From contig JANSYJ010000010.1 of the NCBI GenBank assembly GCA_024742495.1, positions 43,303-107,302 of the forward strand: a stretch of 64,000 bases of DNA, in the 5' to 3' direction. Origin of the DNA: Bacteroidota bacterium (lineage in GTDB: Bacteria > Bacteroidota > Bacteroidia > Flavobacteriales > Schleiferiaceae). Shown piece after piece: positions 27,206 through 34,922 of the stretch. A program made the position numbers and the translations under genes. How positions within the stretch are numbered: position 1 is the first letter of the stretch; every line of letters begins with the position of its first letter. The notes under the pieces were generated by a model that saw only the letters and a program-made list of their open reading frames with translations, was not told where the DNA came from and did no database searches.

Positions 27206-28671
27206 TGAGATTGCTAGCCCTACTTTCACTCGTGTGTTTTTACAGTCTTAGCGGCTATGGACAAGGCTATGAGCGGGAACTCTTCGACTTGAATCCAACG
27301 AGAATTTGGGAGATCAACCCTTTAGATGAAAATAGGCTTGAAATTGTTTACATAGGACATTATAACTATTCATTTTTAAGGATTTTGCGCTACAATTCCC
27401 AAGAAGATAGCTTGGGTCGATCTTTTGGGTATAGATCTACCGATCGTAATTATACTGGCGAATTAGTATTTGGACATTCTTTTAAACGGGATGAGAATCA
27501 CAGGCTTTATTATTCCAATAGTCTCTTTGGCCCCCTAGGTCGCTATGCCATTTATCTGGAGCTTCAAAATTTTATAGACACCCTTCCTACTAAACGCATA
27601 AGCCCGCCCTATTTTAGCCCTTCGTTTAATCCGCCCCTTGTTAATGACACCATATACGCCTATCGAGGAGAGAATATGGACTATCGTCATTCGCAGGTAT
27701 TTACCCGTAACGATACCTTAATTCGTTACTATTTTGACTTCGAGAATGACACGATTCAGTTCCTCGACACCGTCTTTCTACCATTTAATATTGAATTCCC
27801 TGGCAGCTTACAATACCTTCCAGCTACAAATCAAAATGTATTAATACTAGACAGTCTTAAAATTTACCTAAGCCCTGGAAAGCCCCAAGCCGATTCCATT
27901 GTTGTTCGGCCTCAAAATGCAATTTGGGACTTTGAGTTGCCTTATTTCAATCATTATAGATCTACCGTAGCTGGACCTTTTGGTATCAGGAATTTTGAGC
28001 GAGTGAAAGATACGCTTAAGCTTAGCGCTATAGACTATTACGATAATTTGTTGGGAGAGCGACAGGTGGTGACTTTCCCAAAAGTAGAAACTAGCTCTTT
28101 CTCAAAAAGCAATGATCGTTCTTTACTGAAACTCGAATCGGATTCCGCTCTAAGCCTTGGTTTTTATGATCGGTTTAGCTATTACGGGAGTCACTCAGGA
28201 ATTACTTTAATTCGAATGAAAGAAGGCCAAATAAAGCGAATGGCTTATTATGCCGCCCCGGCTGAATTACCTAATTACACCTTTGACGCCATAAGTAGCG
28301 ACGGGCATGGTAATTTCTATCTTGGAGCTTCATACAGTTTTGATGGTCCTTTCTTTAATAAGCAAAGCATCTTAATTAAGCTCGATTCGAATAATTTCAG
28401 CCGACCAGTAATTAGCCAAATGGAATTAGATTTTGAATTATTTCATACTAAAGACAATCAAAGTGGGATCAACCGAGTCTATTTTGTACTTGCTAATCAC
28501 CAGGACTTTTGTCATTATAAAATATGCGATGCTCAAGGAAAGCTTTATGCCGAAGGTCGAGCCCGATCTCGCGAATTCATAGAAGTAAACCGCATGCGGA
28601 AGGGAGCTTATTATTTAAGCCTATGGTTGGGAGATGTGTATCTAGGAACGAAACCAATGATTGTTTGGTAA
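27205..28671 (+). CDS. array paralogue 5: secreted protein with T9SS-like tail
   Basis: Last and most diverged member, 488 residues. A signal peptide ends SGYGQGYE; the shared DSLGRSFGYRS segment and an ILIKLDSN motif follow. The tail has YKICDAQGKLYAEG and MRKGAYYLSLWLGDVYLG in place of the standard wording. The body still aligns with paralogue 4 around the LDTVFLPFNIEFPGSL segment (compare FPFDFECPGSIFYHPE). It ends 30 bases before the right repeat block. Function unknown. Confidence 0.78.
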   Translation: MRLLALLSLVCFYSLSGYGQGYERELFDLNPTRIWEINPLDENRLEIVYIGHYNYSFLRILRYNSQEDSLGRSFGYRSTDRNYTGELVFGHSFKRDENHRLYYSNSLFGPLGRYAIYLELQNFIDTLPTKRISPPYFSPSFNPPLVNDTIYAYRGENMDYRHSQVFTRNDTLIRYYFDFENDTIQFLDTVFLPFNIEFPGSLQYLPATNQNVLILDSLKIYLSPGKPQADSIVVRPQNAIWDFELPYFNHYRSTVAGPFGIRNFERVKDTLKLSAIDYYDNLLGERQVVTFPKVETSSFSKSNDRSLLKLESDSALSLGFYDRFSYYGSHSGITLIRMKEGQIKRMAYYAAPAELPNYTFDAISSDGHGNFYLGASYSFDGPFFNKQSILIKLDSNNFSRPVISQMELDFELFHTKDNQSGINRVYFVLANHQDFCHYKICDAQGKLYAEGRARSREFIEVNRMRKGAYYLSLWLGDVYLGTKPMIVW

Positions 28672-29773
28672 GGGAAGGAGTTTTTAGAGGTAATTCGACA
28701 ATAGGTTTTAAGCTAAAAATAAATAGCGATCCAAAATTGAAATTGGTGATCTCCAAATAGAATTGAGTCGGATTAGAGAATAGCTATTTGGAACTCGATA
28801 ATAGTCCATTAAGAAAATCACTACTACGGAGCTAGGGGGAAGCTTGCAGCGATAGGTGGGCGTCGGGTGGAATTGCGTCACGGCAAAGCCGGGACAAAGC
28901 ATGAAACCCGGAGAATCACCGGTCGACCGAAGGGAGAATCGCCTTTAAGCTTCCTAGATTTTTTGGATACTTTTTTATCATGAAAAAAGTATCGGAAAGA
29001 ATTAATCATTTTCGTTTTTGCCGGGAGGAACCATGGGGTTTCGCCAGAACTCCCAAACAGCTAGTCGTCTACTTCCATTTTAAAAGCGCAGCACCCTAGG
29101 GCCGAAACCTATGCAATTCTATTCGGTTTAGGTGTTTCAGAAGCGGTGCCTTTTACTTTTCCCGTAAACCATAGAGTAATAACCGCGATTTTAAAACGCC
29201 ATCCCTCTCTCAAGGAGCACAGCGGTCTTTTTTTATTTCCTCATTCTTTTTCCTTGGATGAAAAAGAACCAAAAAATCATGGCCTGGGTGCACTGCTCTT
29301 CAAATGTTTGTAGTCTCCTGCTTCGGTGGGCGAGCTCCTATGGTCGCTGCCCATCTCAGCTAGTCGTCTACTGCCATTTGGCCAGCTGCGCACCCTGGGG
29401 CCGTCAACTAAGCAATGCTGTTCTTTTCAAATATTCTTAAAACGATGCCTAATACAATTCCCGTAAACTTTAGATTTAGAGTAATGCCTGTTATTATAAA
29501 ATTCAGTCCATCTCTCAAGGAGCGCAGCGACTGCTCTCAGTTCTCAGTTCCAACAGCGAAGCGGTCTGAGCTCTAAGTAGTATTGAGTCCGATTAGAGAA
29601 TGATTATTTGGAAGAATCACATAGTTCTTAGCAGTAAATAAGTCTAAAAGGGAGCGAAGCGACCGGTCTCAGGTCTAACATCTAAGAGCGCAGCGGTCTG
29701 AGCTCAAAGTGATACTACTCTGGCACAATACTTGTATTTTGGAGGACTATTGTTAATTTTAAAACCTATAATT
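28672..29773. repeat. non-coding repeat block, right of the array
   Basis: About 1.1 kb without a credible gene, mirroring 19372-20520 in content and orientation. It contains repeat B (about 28735-29010), a partial repeat A (about 29062-29226), a fuller repeat A (about 29243-29570) and short AGCGACCGGTCT-type units near 29520 and 29660. The HU-like gene promoter must lie in its last 60 bases; I see no clear consensus there. Confidence 0.8.
28828..28961. repeat. repeat B core, copy 2
   Basis: Direct repeat of 20067-20200 with one difference in 134 bases. The copies are 8.76 kb apart and bracket murQ and the five-gene array. The same hairpin-forming segments are kept. Confidence 0.85.
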
Positions 29774-30175
29774 ATGTCTGTTGAATTTAAAGTGATTCAG
29801 AGATCGAATCCGCAAGATCAGAGTGCTGCACCTTTGTATTACGCCATGGCGGTACGGGGAAATGCAGTAGACATCGACACGCTTTCTGAATTAATTTCAG
29901 ATGGTAGTACGGTACGTCAGAATGATGTTTACGCCGTTTTAGTTGGAATGGTTAATGTAATTCTTAGAGAATTAAAAGAAGGTCGGGTGATCCGTTTAGG
30001 AAAGCTTGGCACCTTCGCCGTTTCAGTTAGCTCTTCTGGACATCCAACAGATGAAGAAGTCAATGCAAATTCTATTACGAAGGCTCGTATCCTTTACCGT
30101 CCGGAAAAGGAGCTTCGTAATATGCTGAAGCTTCTTCAGTTTAAAAAGCAAAATCCCCCAAGCCCCGCAGCTTAG
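29774..30175 (+). CDS. HU-like DNA-binding protein (Bacteroidota HU-domain family)
   Basis: The ATG at 29774 gives 133 residues (MSVEFKVIQRSNP); the frame continues 14 codons upstream but that stretch is repeat-block sequence. The family is the longer HU-like type of Bacteroidota: N-terminal strand FKVIQRSNPQD, LYYAMAVRG, the helix region DIDTLSELIS, and the arm-like GRVIRLGKLGTFAVSV. In Bacteroides such proteins sit next to small peptides and N-acetylmuramoyl-L-alanine amidases. Here the next gene also looks like a cell-wall enzyme. A strong terminator follows. Exact role (nucleoid or phage-type) unknown. Confidence 0.85.
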   Translation: MSVEFKVIQRSNPQDQSAAPLYYAMAVRGNAVDIDTLSELISDGSTVRQNDVYAVLVGMVNVILRELKEGRVIRLGKLGTFAVSVSSSGHPTDEEVNANSITKARILYRPEKELRNMLKLLQFKKQNPPSPAA

Positions 30176-30196
30176 GTTAAAGACCTAATAAAGCTA

Positions 30197-30234
30197 AGCC
30201 CCGGCTTCCATTTGGAAGTCGGGGCTTTTTTTTT
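30197..30234 (+). terminator. rho-independent terminator of the HU-like gene
   Basis: AGCCCCGGCTTCC (30197-30209) pairs with GGAAGTCGGGGCT (30214-30226) with one G-T wobble and a 4-base ATTT loop, followed by nine T (30226-30234). Confidence 0.9.
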
Positions 30235-30274
30235 GGCCTGAAAAATAGGTCCATTTTAGCCGAAATTTCAAGGA

Positions 30275-30378
30275 AAACATCAGGACGAATGACTCAAAAC
30301 ATGCTGATGTTTTAGCTAAAACGTCCTGATGTTTGACCTTAAACATGCTGATGTTCGTCTTCAAACATCAGCATGTTT
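30275..30378. repeat. cluster of five nested inverted repeats
   Basis: Five related units built on AACATnnnGAtGTT occur in 104 bases. AAACATCAGGACG (30275-30287) is the exact complement of CGTCCTGATGTTT (30322-30334). Between them AAAACATGCTGATGTTTT (30296-30313) folds on itself (7 bp). AAACATGCTGATGTT (30341-30355) is the exact complement of AACATCAGCATGTTT (30364-30378) with an 8-base loop and a following T-rich tract. The inner unit could also pair with the last one, so two mutually exclusive folds exist. Confidence 0.85.
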
Positions 30379-30491
30379 TTGTTTTCTTAAACGTTTAATA
30401 TTTAAAATGATTAAATAGCTTAACTTTTGGTATTAAAGTTGTTTATAAGGAATATTATTATTTTAATTAAAAATATTGTAATACTTATATT

Positions 30492-31097
30492 ATGAAATTA
30501 GGATATCGAGAATTACGGGCGGTGATGCAAAGCAAAGGCTATCGTTTTTTTGATCGTGGGGCTTTCAATCTCAATTTATTTGGCATCCGCAGTGGCTCTA
30601 AATTGGTGAATGAGTTTAACGATTGGATGGGAGTGGCCTATCGGGATGAGTGGGGGAATGAGCGTTTATTGCTTTTCTCCGCCACCACCAAACCGGGTTT
30701 GTACTACCTCAAGCACCGACTTGGCAATGCGCAGGGCACCGCTATTTTAGTTCCTGGACAGTACCGCAGCGTATGGAAATTAGGCAAACATAAAGGCTAT
30801 AAAGCCCTGCAACAGCAGAAATACGGCCTATTTAGGGTATGGCGCGATACCGACCATGATGCCCAATTCGACTACCAGGGTAAGGTCTACCGCAATGTAC
30901 GCGGCCTAAACGGCCATACCTCCAGCTTTAAAAACGATATCGACAAGGTGAATCGCTATAGCGCCGGCTGCCAGGTTATCCAAGATGACCTAGACTTTAA
31001 AATCTTAATGGCCATAGTAGAGAAGAGCTTAAATTATTGGGGGAATAGTTTTACCTATACCTTGCTGGAAGAAGGGGATTTTGGAGGGAAGAGGTGA
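30492..31097 (+). CDS. putative L,D-transpeptidase-like protein (SxGC motif)
   Basis: This 201-residue protein lacks a signal peptide. It contains H142 (GHTSS) followed after 14 residues by SAGCQ (S157-C160), matching the YkuD-type H-x14-17-[ST]-H-G-C pattern except that the second His is Ala. Similar SAGCQ proteins occur in Bacteroidota prophages beside lysis genes. The N-terminal region (GYRELRAVMQSKGY) resembles proteins of that group. A peptidoglycan-related Cys enzyme is likely but not proven. It follows the HU-like gene and the inverted-repeat cluster, so the two may be a phage-derived or domesticated pair. Confidence 0.6.
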   Translation: MKLGYRELRAVMQSKGYRFFDRGAFNLNLFGIRSGSKLVNEFNDWMGVAYRDEWGNERLLLFSATTKPGLYYLKHRLGNAQGTAILVPGQYRSVWKLGKHKGYKALQQQKYGLFRVWRDTDHDAQFDYQGKVYRNVRGLNGHTSSFKNDIDKVNRYSAGCQVIQDDLDFKILMAIVEKSLNYWGNSFTYTLLEEGDFGGKR

Positions 31098-31275
31098 GAT
31101 ATGAGACGTGAGATTTGAGTGTACTTGTACTTCCCTAAATAGCATTGACCGCTTTGGCTTAAATTCTCTTTTAATCCATCGGGCAAATATGAGCATTCCA
31201 CAAGAAGCAAGTCTAAAAGGTTGCGTAGGGACCGATCTAAAGTCTAAGGTCTAAAAGTGAGCACCGCGAGCGTTC

Positions 31276-31371
31276 TCACAACACCTGCTTCTCACCACAA
31301 TAAGGACAATAAGCAAAGTTTCCTTCTAATCTATTATTGCATTTTGAGCAAAGGGTAATTTCTTCTACCAT
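31276..31371 (-). CDS. zinc-ribbon micro-protein, 31 residues
   Basis: On the minus strand an ATG at 31371 opens a 31-codon frame with two CxxC knuckles, CSKC (residues 8-11) and CPYC (22-25), in the order LCSKCNNRL and YCPYCGEK. This spacing is the standard zinc-ribbon_2 fold, complete in itself. A TTG eight codons upstream could add residues. It could be a real small protein or the relic of a longer one; composition and motif argue against chance. Confidence 0.45.
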   Translation of the reverse strand: MVEEITLCSKCNNRLEGNFAYCPYCGEKQVL

Positions 31372-31482
31372 AGACTTGAAGGGTTTGGCGTCCAAGATTT
31401 AAAATTCCGTCTTCAACAACGACCGAACGGCAGAAACCATTCAGTCGGGCGGGAAGTAGGGTCTAGGGCACATTGATAAAGA

Positions 31483-31507
31483 GAGCGTTAGCGAAAGTTG
31501 ACGCTCT
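31483..31507. terminator. GAAA-capped hairpin, possible terminator
   Basis: AGAGCGT (31483-31489) pairs with ACGCTCT (31501-31507), extended by wobble pairs TAGC/GTTG to a GAAA tetraloop, and followed by TTGTTTTT. It has no obvious upstream gene on the plus strand other than the micro-region, so it may instead be a dispersed element. Confidence 0.4.
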
Positions 31508-31837
31508 TTGTTTTTAGAGGAATTTGGGAATTTGCACATAATTTGTACAAAAATGGATAAAACCCCTTTAAACAACTTCTATTAAGAGGGGGCTTAACTT
31601 GTCAGTTTGTAAGCTGAGATTATGAAGTTTAATCAAGAAACCTGGCTATACACGCTGCTATTACCACCATGGTAGCTTGAATATATATGCTCGTAAACGG
31701 AGTCTGCTTTCTCTTTTACGTCTTGGTCTGAAAGGTATTCCTATAGAAGCCAAAGAAAACGGTCATAAATCAATCATCGGGCCTGCGCTTTAGCAAAGCG
31801 GCATTCACGCCAACGACCAATTTTTAACTATTCATCC

Positions 31838-32194
31838 TTGACCTTTTTTTTGTGTCACTTTAATAGCAAACCTCTAAACCGTATACTAATCTACCTAATT
31901 GGTCTCCTGGTCTTATCAATAGTTACTTGGTCCACTAGCGTATTGTTTCGGACCATTGCAATCAGGTTTAGATTGCCGTCTAGGCCTCCGGTAATCACTC
32001 TTTTCGCACGCCTTTTCTTATTGACCCTGCAACTTTGGGCTTATGGCTATTTAGAGCTTTGGTTGCTGTATCAAGGCCTGAATTCCTTATGGGCCTTAAT
32101 CTATCCTTTGGGTATCCTTATCATAACCCGAGAAAGCTACTCAAAGGCAGGAAAGCTTAGTCAGGTATCATTGCTTAGGCCTCTTTCTTATTAA
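31838..32194 (+). CDS. small membrane protein, uncertain
   Basis: A 118-residue frame starting at TTG has three hydrophobic segments (ILIYLIGLLVLSIVTWS, VITLFARLFLLTLQLWAYG and LWALIYPLGILII) and a basic C-terminal tail. No family is recognised. It is 58 bases upstream of the AddB-like gene and in the same direction. Membrane-like composition supports coding, while the lack of an ATG weakens it. Confidence 0.5.
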   Translation: MTFFLCHFNSKPLNRILIYLIGLLVLSIVTWSTSVLFRTIAIRFRLPSRPPVITLFARLFLLTLQLWAYGYLELWLLYQGLNSLWALIYPLGILIITRESYSKAGKLSQVSLLRPLSY

Positions 32195-32252
32195 TTGAAA
32201 TTCAAATCGATGAAAATTTAATCGGTGTTTTCTAGAGTAACCTTTAGGCTTA

Positions 32253-34922
32253 ATGGCTTGCCCTTTAAGTCCTTTAGCTGGTGTTTTTTCAGATAAATTC
32301 TCTACCTTAGAAGCTGCTTTTGCCACCCAATTAATCAATCTAATCGCTCCCCGTGCCATGCGTGAAATGGTTTTTAGCTGGACTCAGGAGAGTCTGCATA
32401 CTACCGTCGATTTCGACCAATCCTTCTGCGACAGACAAATTTTGAATTGGCCTTCTTTGCTAGCCCAGTTGGCTCCATATTATGGTCTTTCCCCCCATCT
32501 GGTTCAGCCCAATGAGCGCTTGGTTTATTACCAGCAGATTTTAGAACAGGCCCAGGGCGAAGCAACAGCATTGGGTTACCTCCATACTTTGGAGAGTATC
32601 GACAAAATTTTAGCCCTTCGTGATGAGATGCTTTTGTTTGACCCAGAATTTATTTTAGCTCCGAAAAGTTCCCGTTTCAAGGCTATTAAGGACTTAGAAG
32701 ACCTGGTGAGCCATAAAAACCTTAAAGGTTTAAGCGATTTATATCGGGCCTTACTCCAGACCCCGCTTCCCATCGCGCATAAAGACGCACTTAAAATCGC
32801 CTATTTAGAGCCTTTGGAATACTATCCGATTTATGTGCGCAGACTTTTAGAGAAGCTGGCAGAGGATTTTGAATTGGAGGGCCCTCAGCCATTGAAGGCC
32901 CATGCGGCAGAGGGAACGGATCTTCGTAAGCTGCAGTCCAGTTTAATAAACTGGGCGAACGAAGGTAAACCGAAAGACACCAAGACGGAATTAAATGATG
33001 ATGCTAGTATTAGCCTCTTGGCGGAGCCCTCTGCTGCGCAAGAATTACAATTTGCTAAGTCCTTTCTTCTTCATGCAGCAGGGGCTAAAGCAAGCTTGAT
33101 TACCCACGCACATAATTCTTCTTTTAATCGTCGTTTAGAAAGGGTTGCTGGTCAACAATTGCCAAATTCAGCCCCCGGGGAAACTTTAGGCCCTACCCAG
33201 TTGGTGGGCGCCTTATTTAACTTGATGACCGAGCCTGTAGATGTGCAAAAGGTTTATGCCTTTTTAGAGATTCAAGTCAAGCCCCTTTCAGCTAAATTAA
33301 GTGGCCGACTAAAATCCGTATTACAAGGAAAACCGTCCATTGCATCCGAAGAATGGAATCAGACTCTATCGGATTACTGGCAAGAAGTTGACGAAACCTA
33401 TCTTGAAAAGCAACAAGCGCAGTACAAGTTTTGGTTTGAAAGTCCGCGCTATGGATTAAAGGACCAAGTGAACAAGGACGATTTTAAAAAACAGCTTGGT
33501 TTTTTGTCCGACTGGGCGCGGGGAAAAATGGCTACTACAGATAATTTATCCGAAAGGCTAGGGCTAGAGGTTTTGCGTTCGCACCTTAAAGAATTCAAAG
33601 CGGTGCTTCAGGTTCATAGTGCGACTGAAGATGGTATACCCCTCGAAGATCTTTATGCTATAAATAGTCGTATGCTCCGTCAGCGTTCGGTTGCTCTTGG
33701 CGACTTTAAAAAAGGCAGTAAAGGAATTCAATTAGGGCTCTCCGCTTTGGCTCCGCAGGAATATATATACTGGGCAGGCTTAAATGGTCTTGGTGTACTT
33801 TCCTTAGGAGGGCAGGCCCTGCGCGAGTCAGAAAAAGAAATTATTCGCCAAGCTATTGATAATAAGGCTTTTGGGGAGCCTATTAAATTGAGTTTGTTCG
33901 CCCAAACGCGCATTGTTTGCGCTGCTCAACGGGGCCTCCAAATTTGTTTTACCCCCCAAAGCGGTGAGGATACCAAAGCCGTCAATGTCTTAGCAATTTA
34001 CCTTAAGAGATTCGCACTGCCTGAACCAATCTTCAACGAGCTTTCCTCGCAGGAAATTGAGCAAAAGCAACCCTTAGCCATAGAAGGAGCAAGCATCGAA
34101 ATCCCACCCATGCAGGCTCTAGCCCAAGGTTATATTCTTTCTTATTCAAGTCTTAAGCATCTTCTTGCCCATCCGCATCGTTTTGTGCTGGAAAATTATC
34201 TAGGAATCAATAAACGATCCTTTGCCTTTAGAGAGCCTAACCATACCGAATTGGGTAGCCTTTTTCATAATCTGGCGGAGCGCGCCTTAAGCGCCCAAAA
34301 TCTAGACCACTTTGTAAATAATCCAGAGGACTATATCGAAGCTCACTTTGATGATTGGCTAAATCAAGAGGCGGCCATCTATCAACAAGCCAAATACAGT
34401 CTAGGTAAAATCAAACAGAAGCAGGAGCTTAAGGCTAGCTTAAAGCTTATTGCGGAATTAATGCAAGACGGTTGGCAAATAGATAGTCTAGAAAGAATAT
34501 TCAAGAAGGTTTTTCTGAATCATCTTATTTCAGGAAAAGCCGATCTTATTTTACGTCGCGGCCAAGAGTTTTTAGTAATTGACTACAAGACGGGCAATCC
34601 TAAGTATGCCGACGAGAAACAGCTGCTACTCTATGCCTTCTTTGCGGAGGATGCGCCCGATGTTTCTGGTGCTTTTCTTTTCTCCAAAAAGGCTTCCTTC
34701 TCCCCCTCTGATATTTTTTCTTTTCGGAAATCAGATCCGGAAAAGCAGCAAACTTTAGAAAACTTGAAAGGCCACACAGAAATGGCGCTGCAAGAGCTTT
34801 GTGAAGGTCACTTGCTATTACCTACGAGCAAGAACAGATTAGTGGAGCTGCAAGAACAGATCCCAGAAAGAGCAGAAGTTCTAGCCCTCGATAATTATGA
34901 TCCTTTTAAATTTTTAACCTAG
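32253..34922 (+). CDS. AddB-like RecB-family nuclease
   Basis: The 889-residue protein has an N-terminal degenerate helicase-like half and a C-terminal PD-(D/E)XK nuclease of the RecB/AddB type: LSYSSLKHLLAHPHRFVLENYL (fold entry), ELGSLFHNLAE, and the catalytic LVIDYKTGNP (D777, K779). Its stop is directly followed by the ATG of the AddA-like helicase-nuclease, as usual for addB-addA. The pair resects double-strand breaks and degrades foreign linear DNA. No typical AddB Walker A is visible at the N terminus, which is common in Bacteroidota members. Confidence 0.83.
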   Translation: MACPLSPLAGVFSDKFSTLEAAFATQLINLIAPRAMREMVFSWTQESLHTTVDFDQSFCDRQILNWPSLLAQLAPYYGLSPHLVQPNERLVYYQQILEQAQGEATALGYLHTLESIDKILALRDEMLLFDPEFILAPKSSRFKAIKDLEDLVSHKNLKGLSDLYRALLQTPLPIAHKDALKIAYLEPLEYYPIYVRRLLEKLAEDFELEGPQPLKAHAAEGTDLRKLQSSLINWANEGKPKDTKTELNDDASISLLAEPSAAQELQFAKSFLLHAAGAKASLITHAHNSSFNRRLERVAGQQLPNSAPGETLGPTQLVGALFNLMTEPVDVQKVYAFLEIQVKPLSAKLSGRLKSVLQGKPSIASEEWNQTLSDYWQEVDETYLEKQQAQYKFWFESPRYGLKDQVNKDDFKKQLGFLSDWARGKMATTDNLSERLGLEVLRSHLKEFKAVLQVHSATEDGIPLEDLYAINSRMLRQRSVALGDFKKGSKGIQLGLSALAPQEYIYWAGLNGLGVLSLGGQALRESEKEIIRQAIDNKAFGEPIKLSLFAQTRIVCAAQRGLQICFTPQSGEDTKAVNVLAIYLKRFALPEPIFNELSSQEIEQKQPLAIEGASIEIPPMQALAQGYILSYSSLKHLLAHPHRFVLENYLGINKRSFAFREPNHTELGSLFHNLAERALSAQNLDHFVNNPEDYIEAHFDDWLNQEAAIYQQAKYSLGKIKQKQELKASLKLIAELMQDGWQIDSLERIFKKVFLNHLISGKADLILRRGQEFLVIDYKTGNPKYADEKQLLLYAFFAEDAPDVSGAFLFSKKASFSPSDIFSFRKSDPEKQQTLENLKGHTEMALQELCEGHLLLPTSKNRLVELQEQIPERAEVLALDNYDPFKFLT

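Larger units (their letters stand above)
31098..31837. other. 740-base region with repeat fragments and one micro-ORF
   Basis: No normal gene is present. It contains a degenerate AAGTCTAAAAGG-type unit near 31210-31250 like those in the two repeat blocks, a minus-strand zinc-ribbon micro-ORF (31276-31371), a GAAA-capped hairpin (31483-31507) and a plus-strand open stretch of about 39 codons (31675-31794) that lacks a start and looks like a gene relic. Confidence 0.6.

Noticed and set aside
30275..30378. Possible CRISPR array
   Set aside because: Repeat units alternate in orientation, spacers vary from 4 to 10 bases and there are no cas genes; it is a set of inverted repeats.
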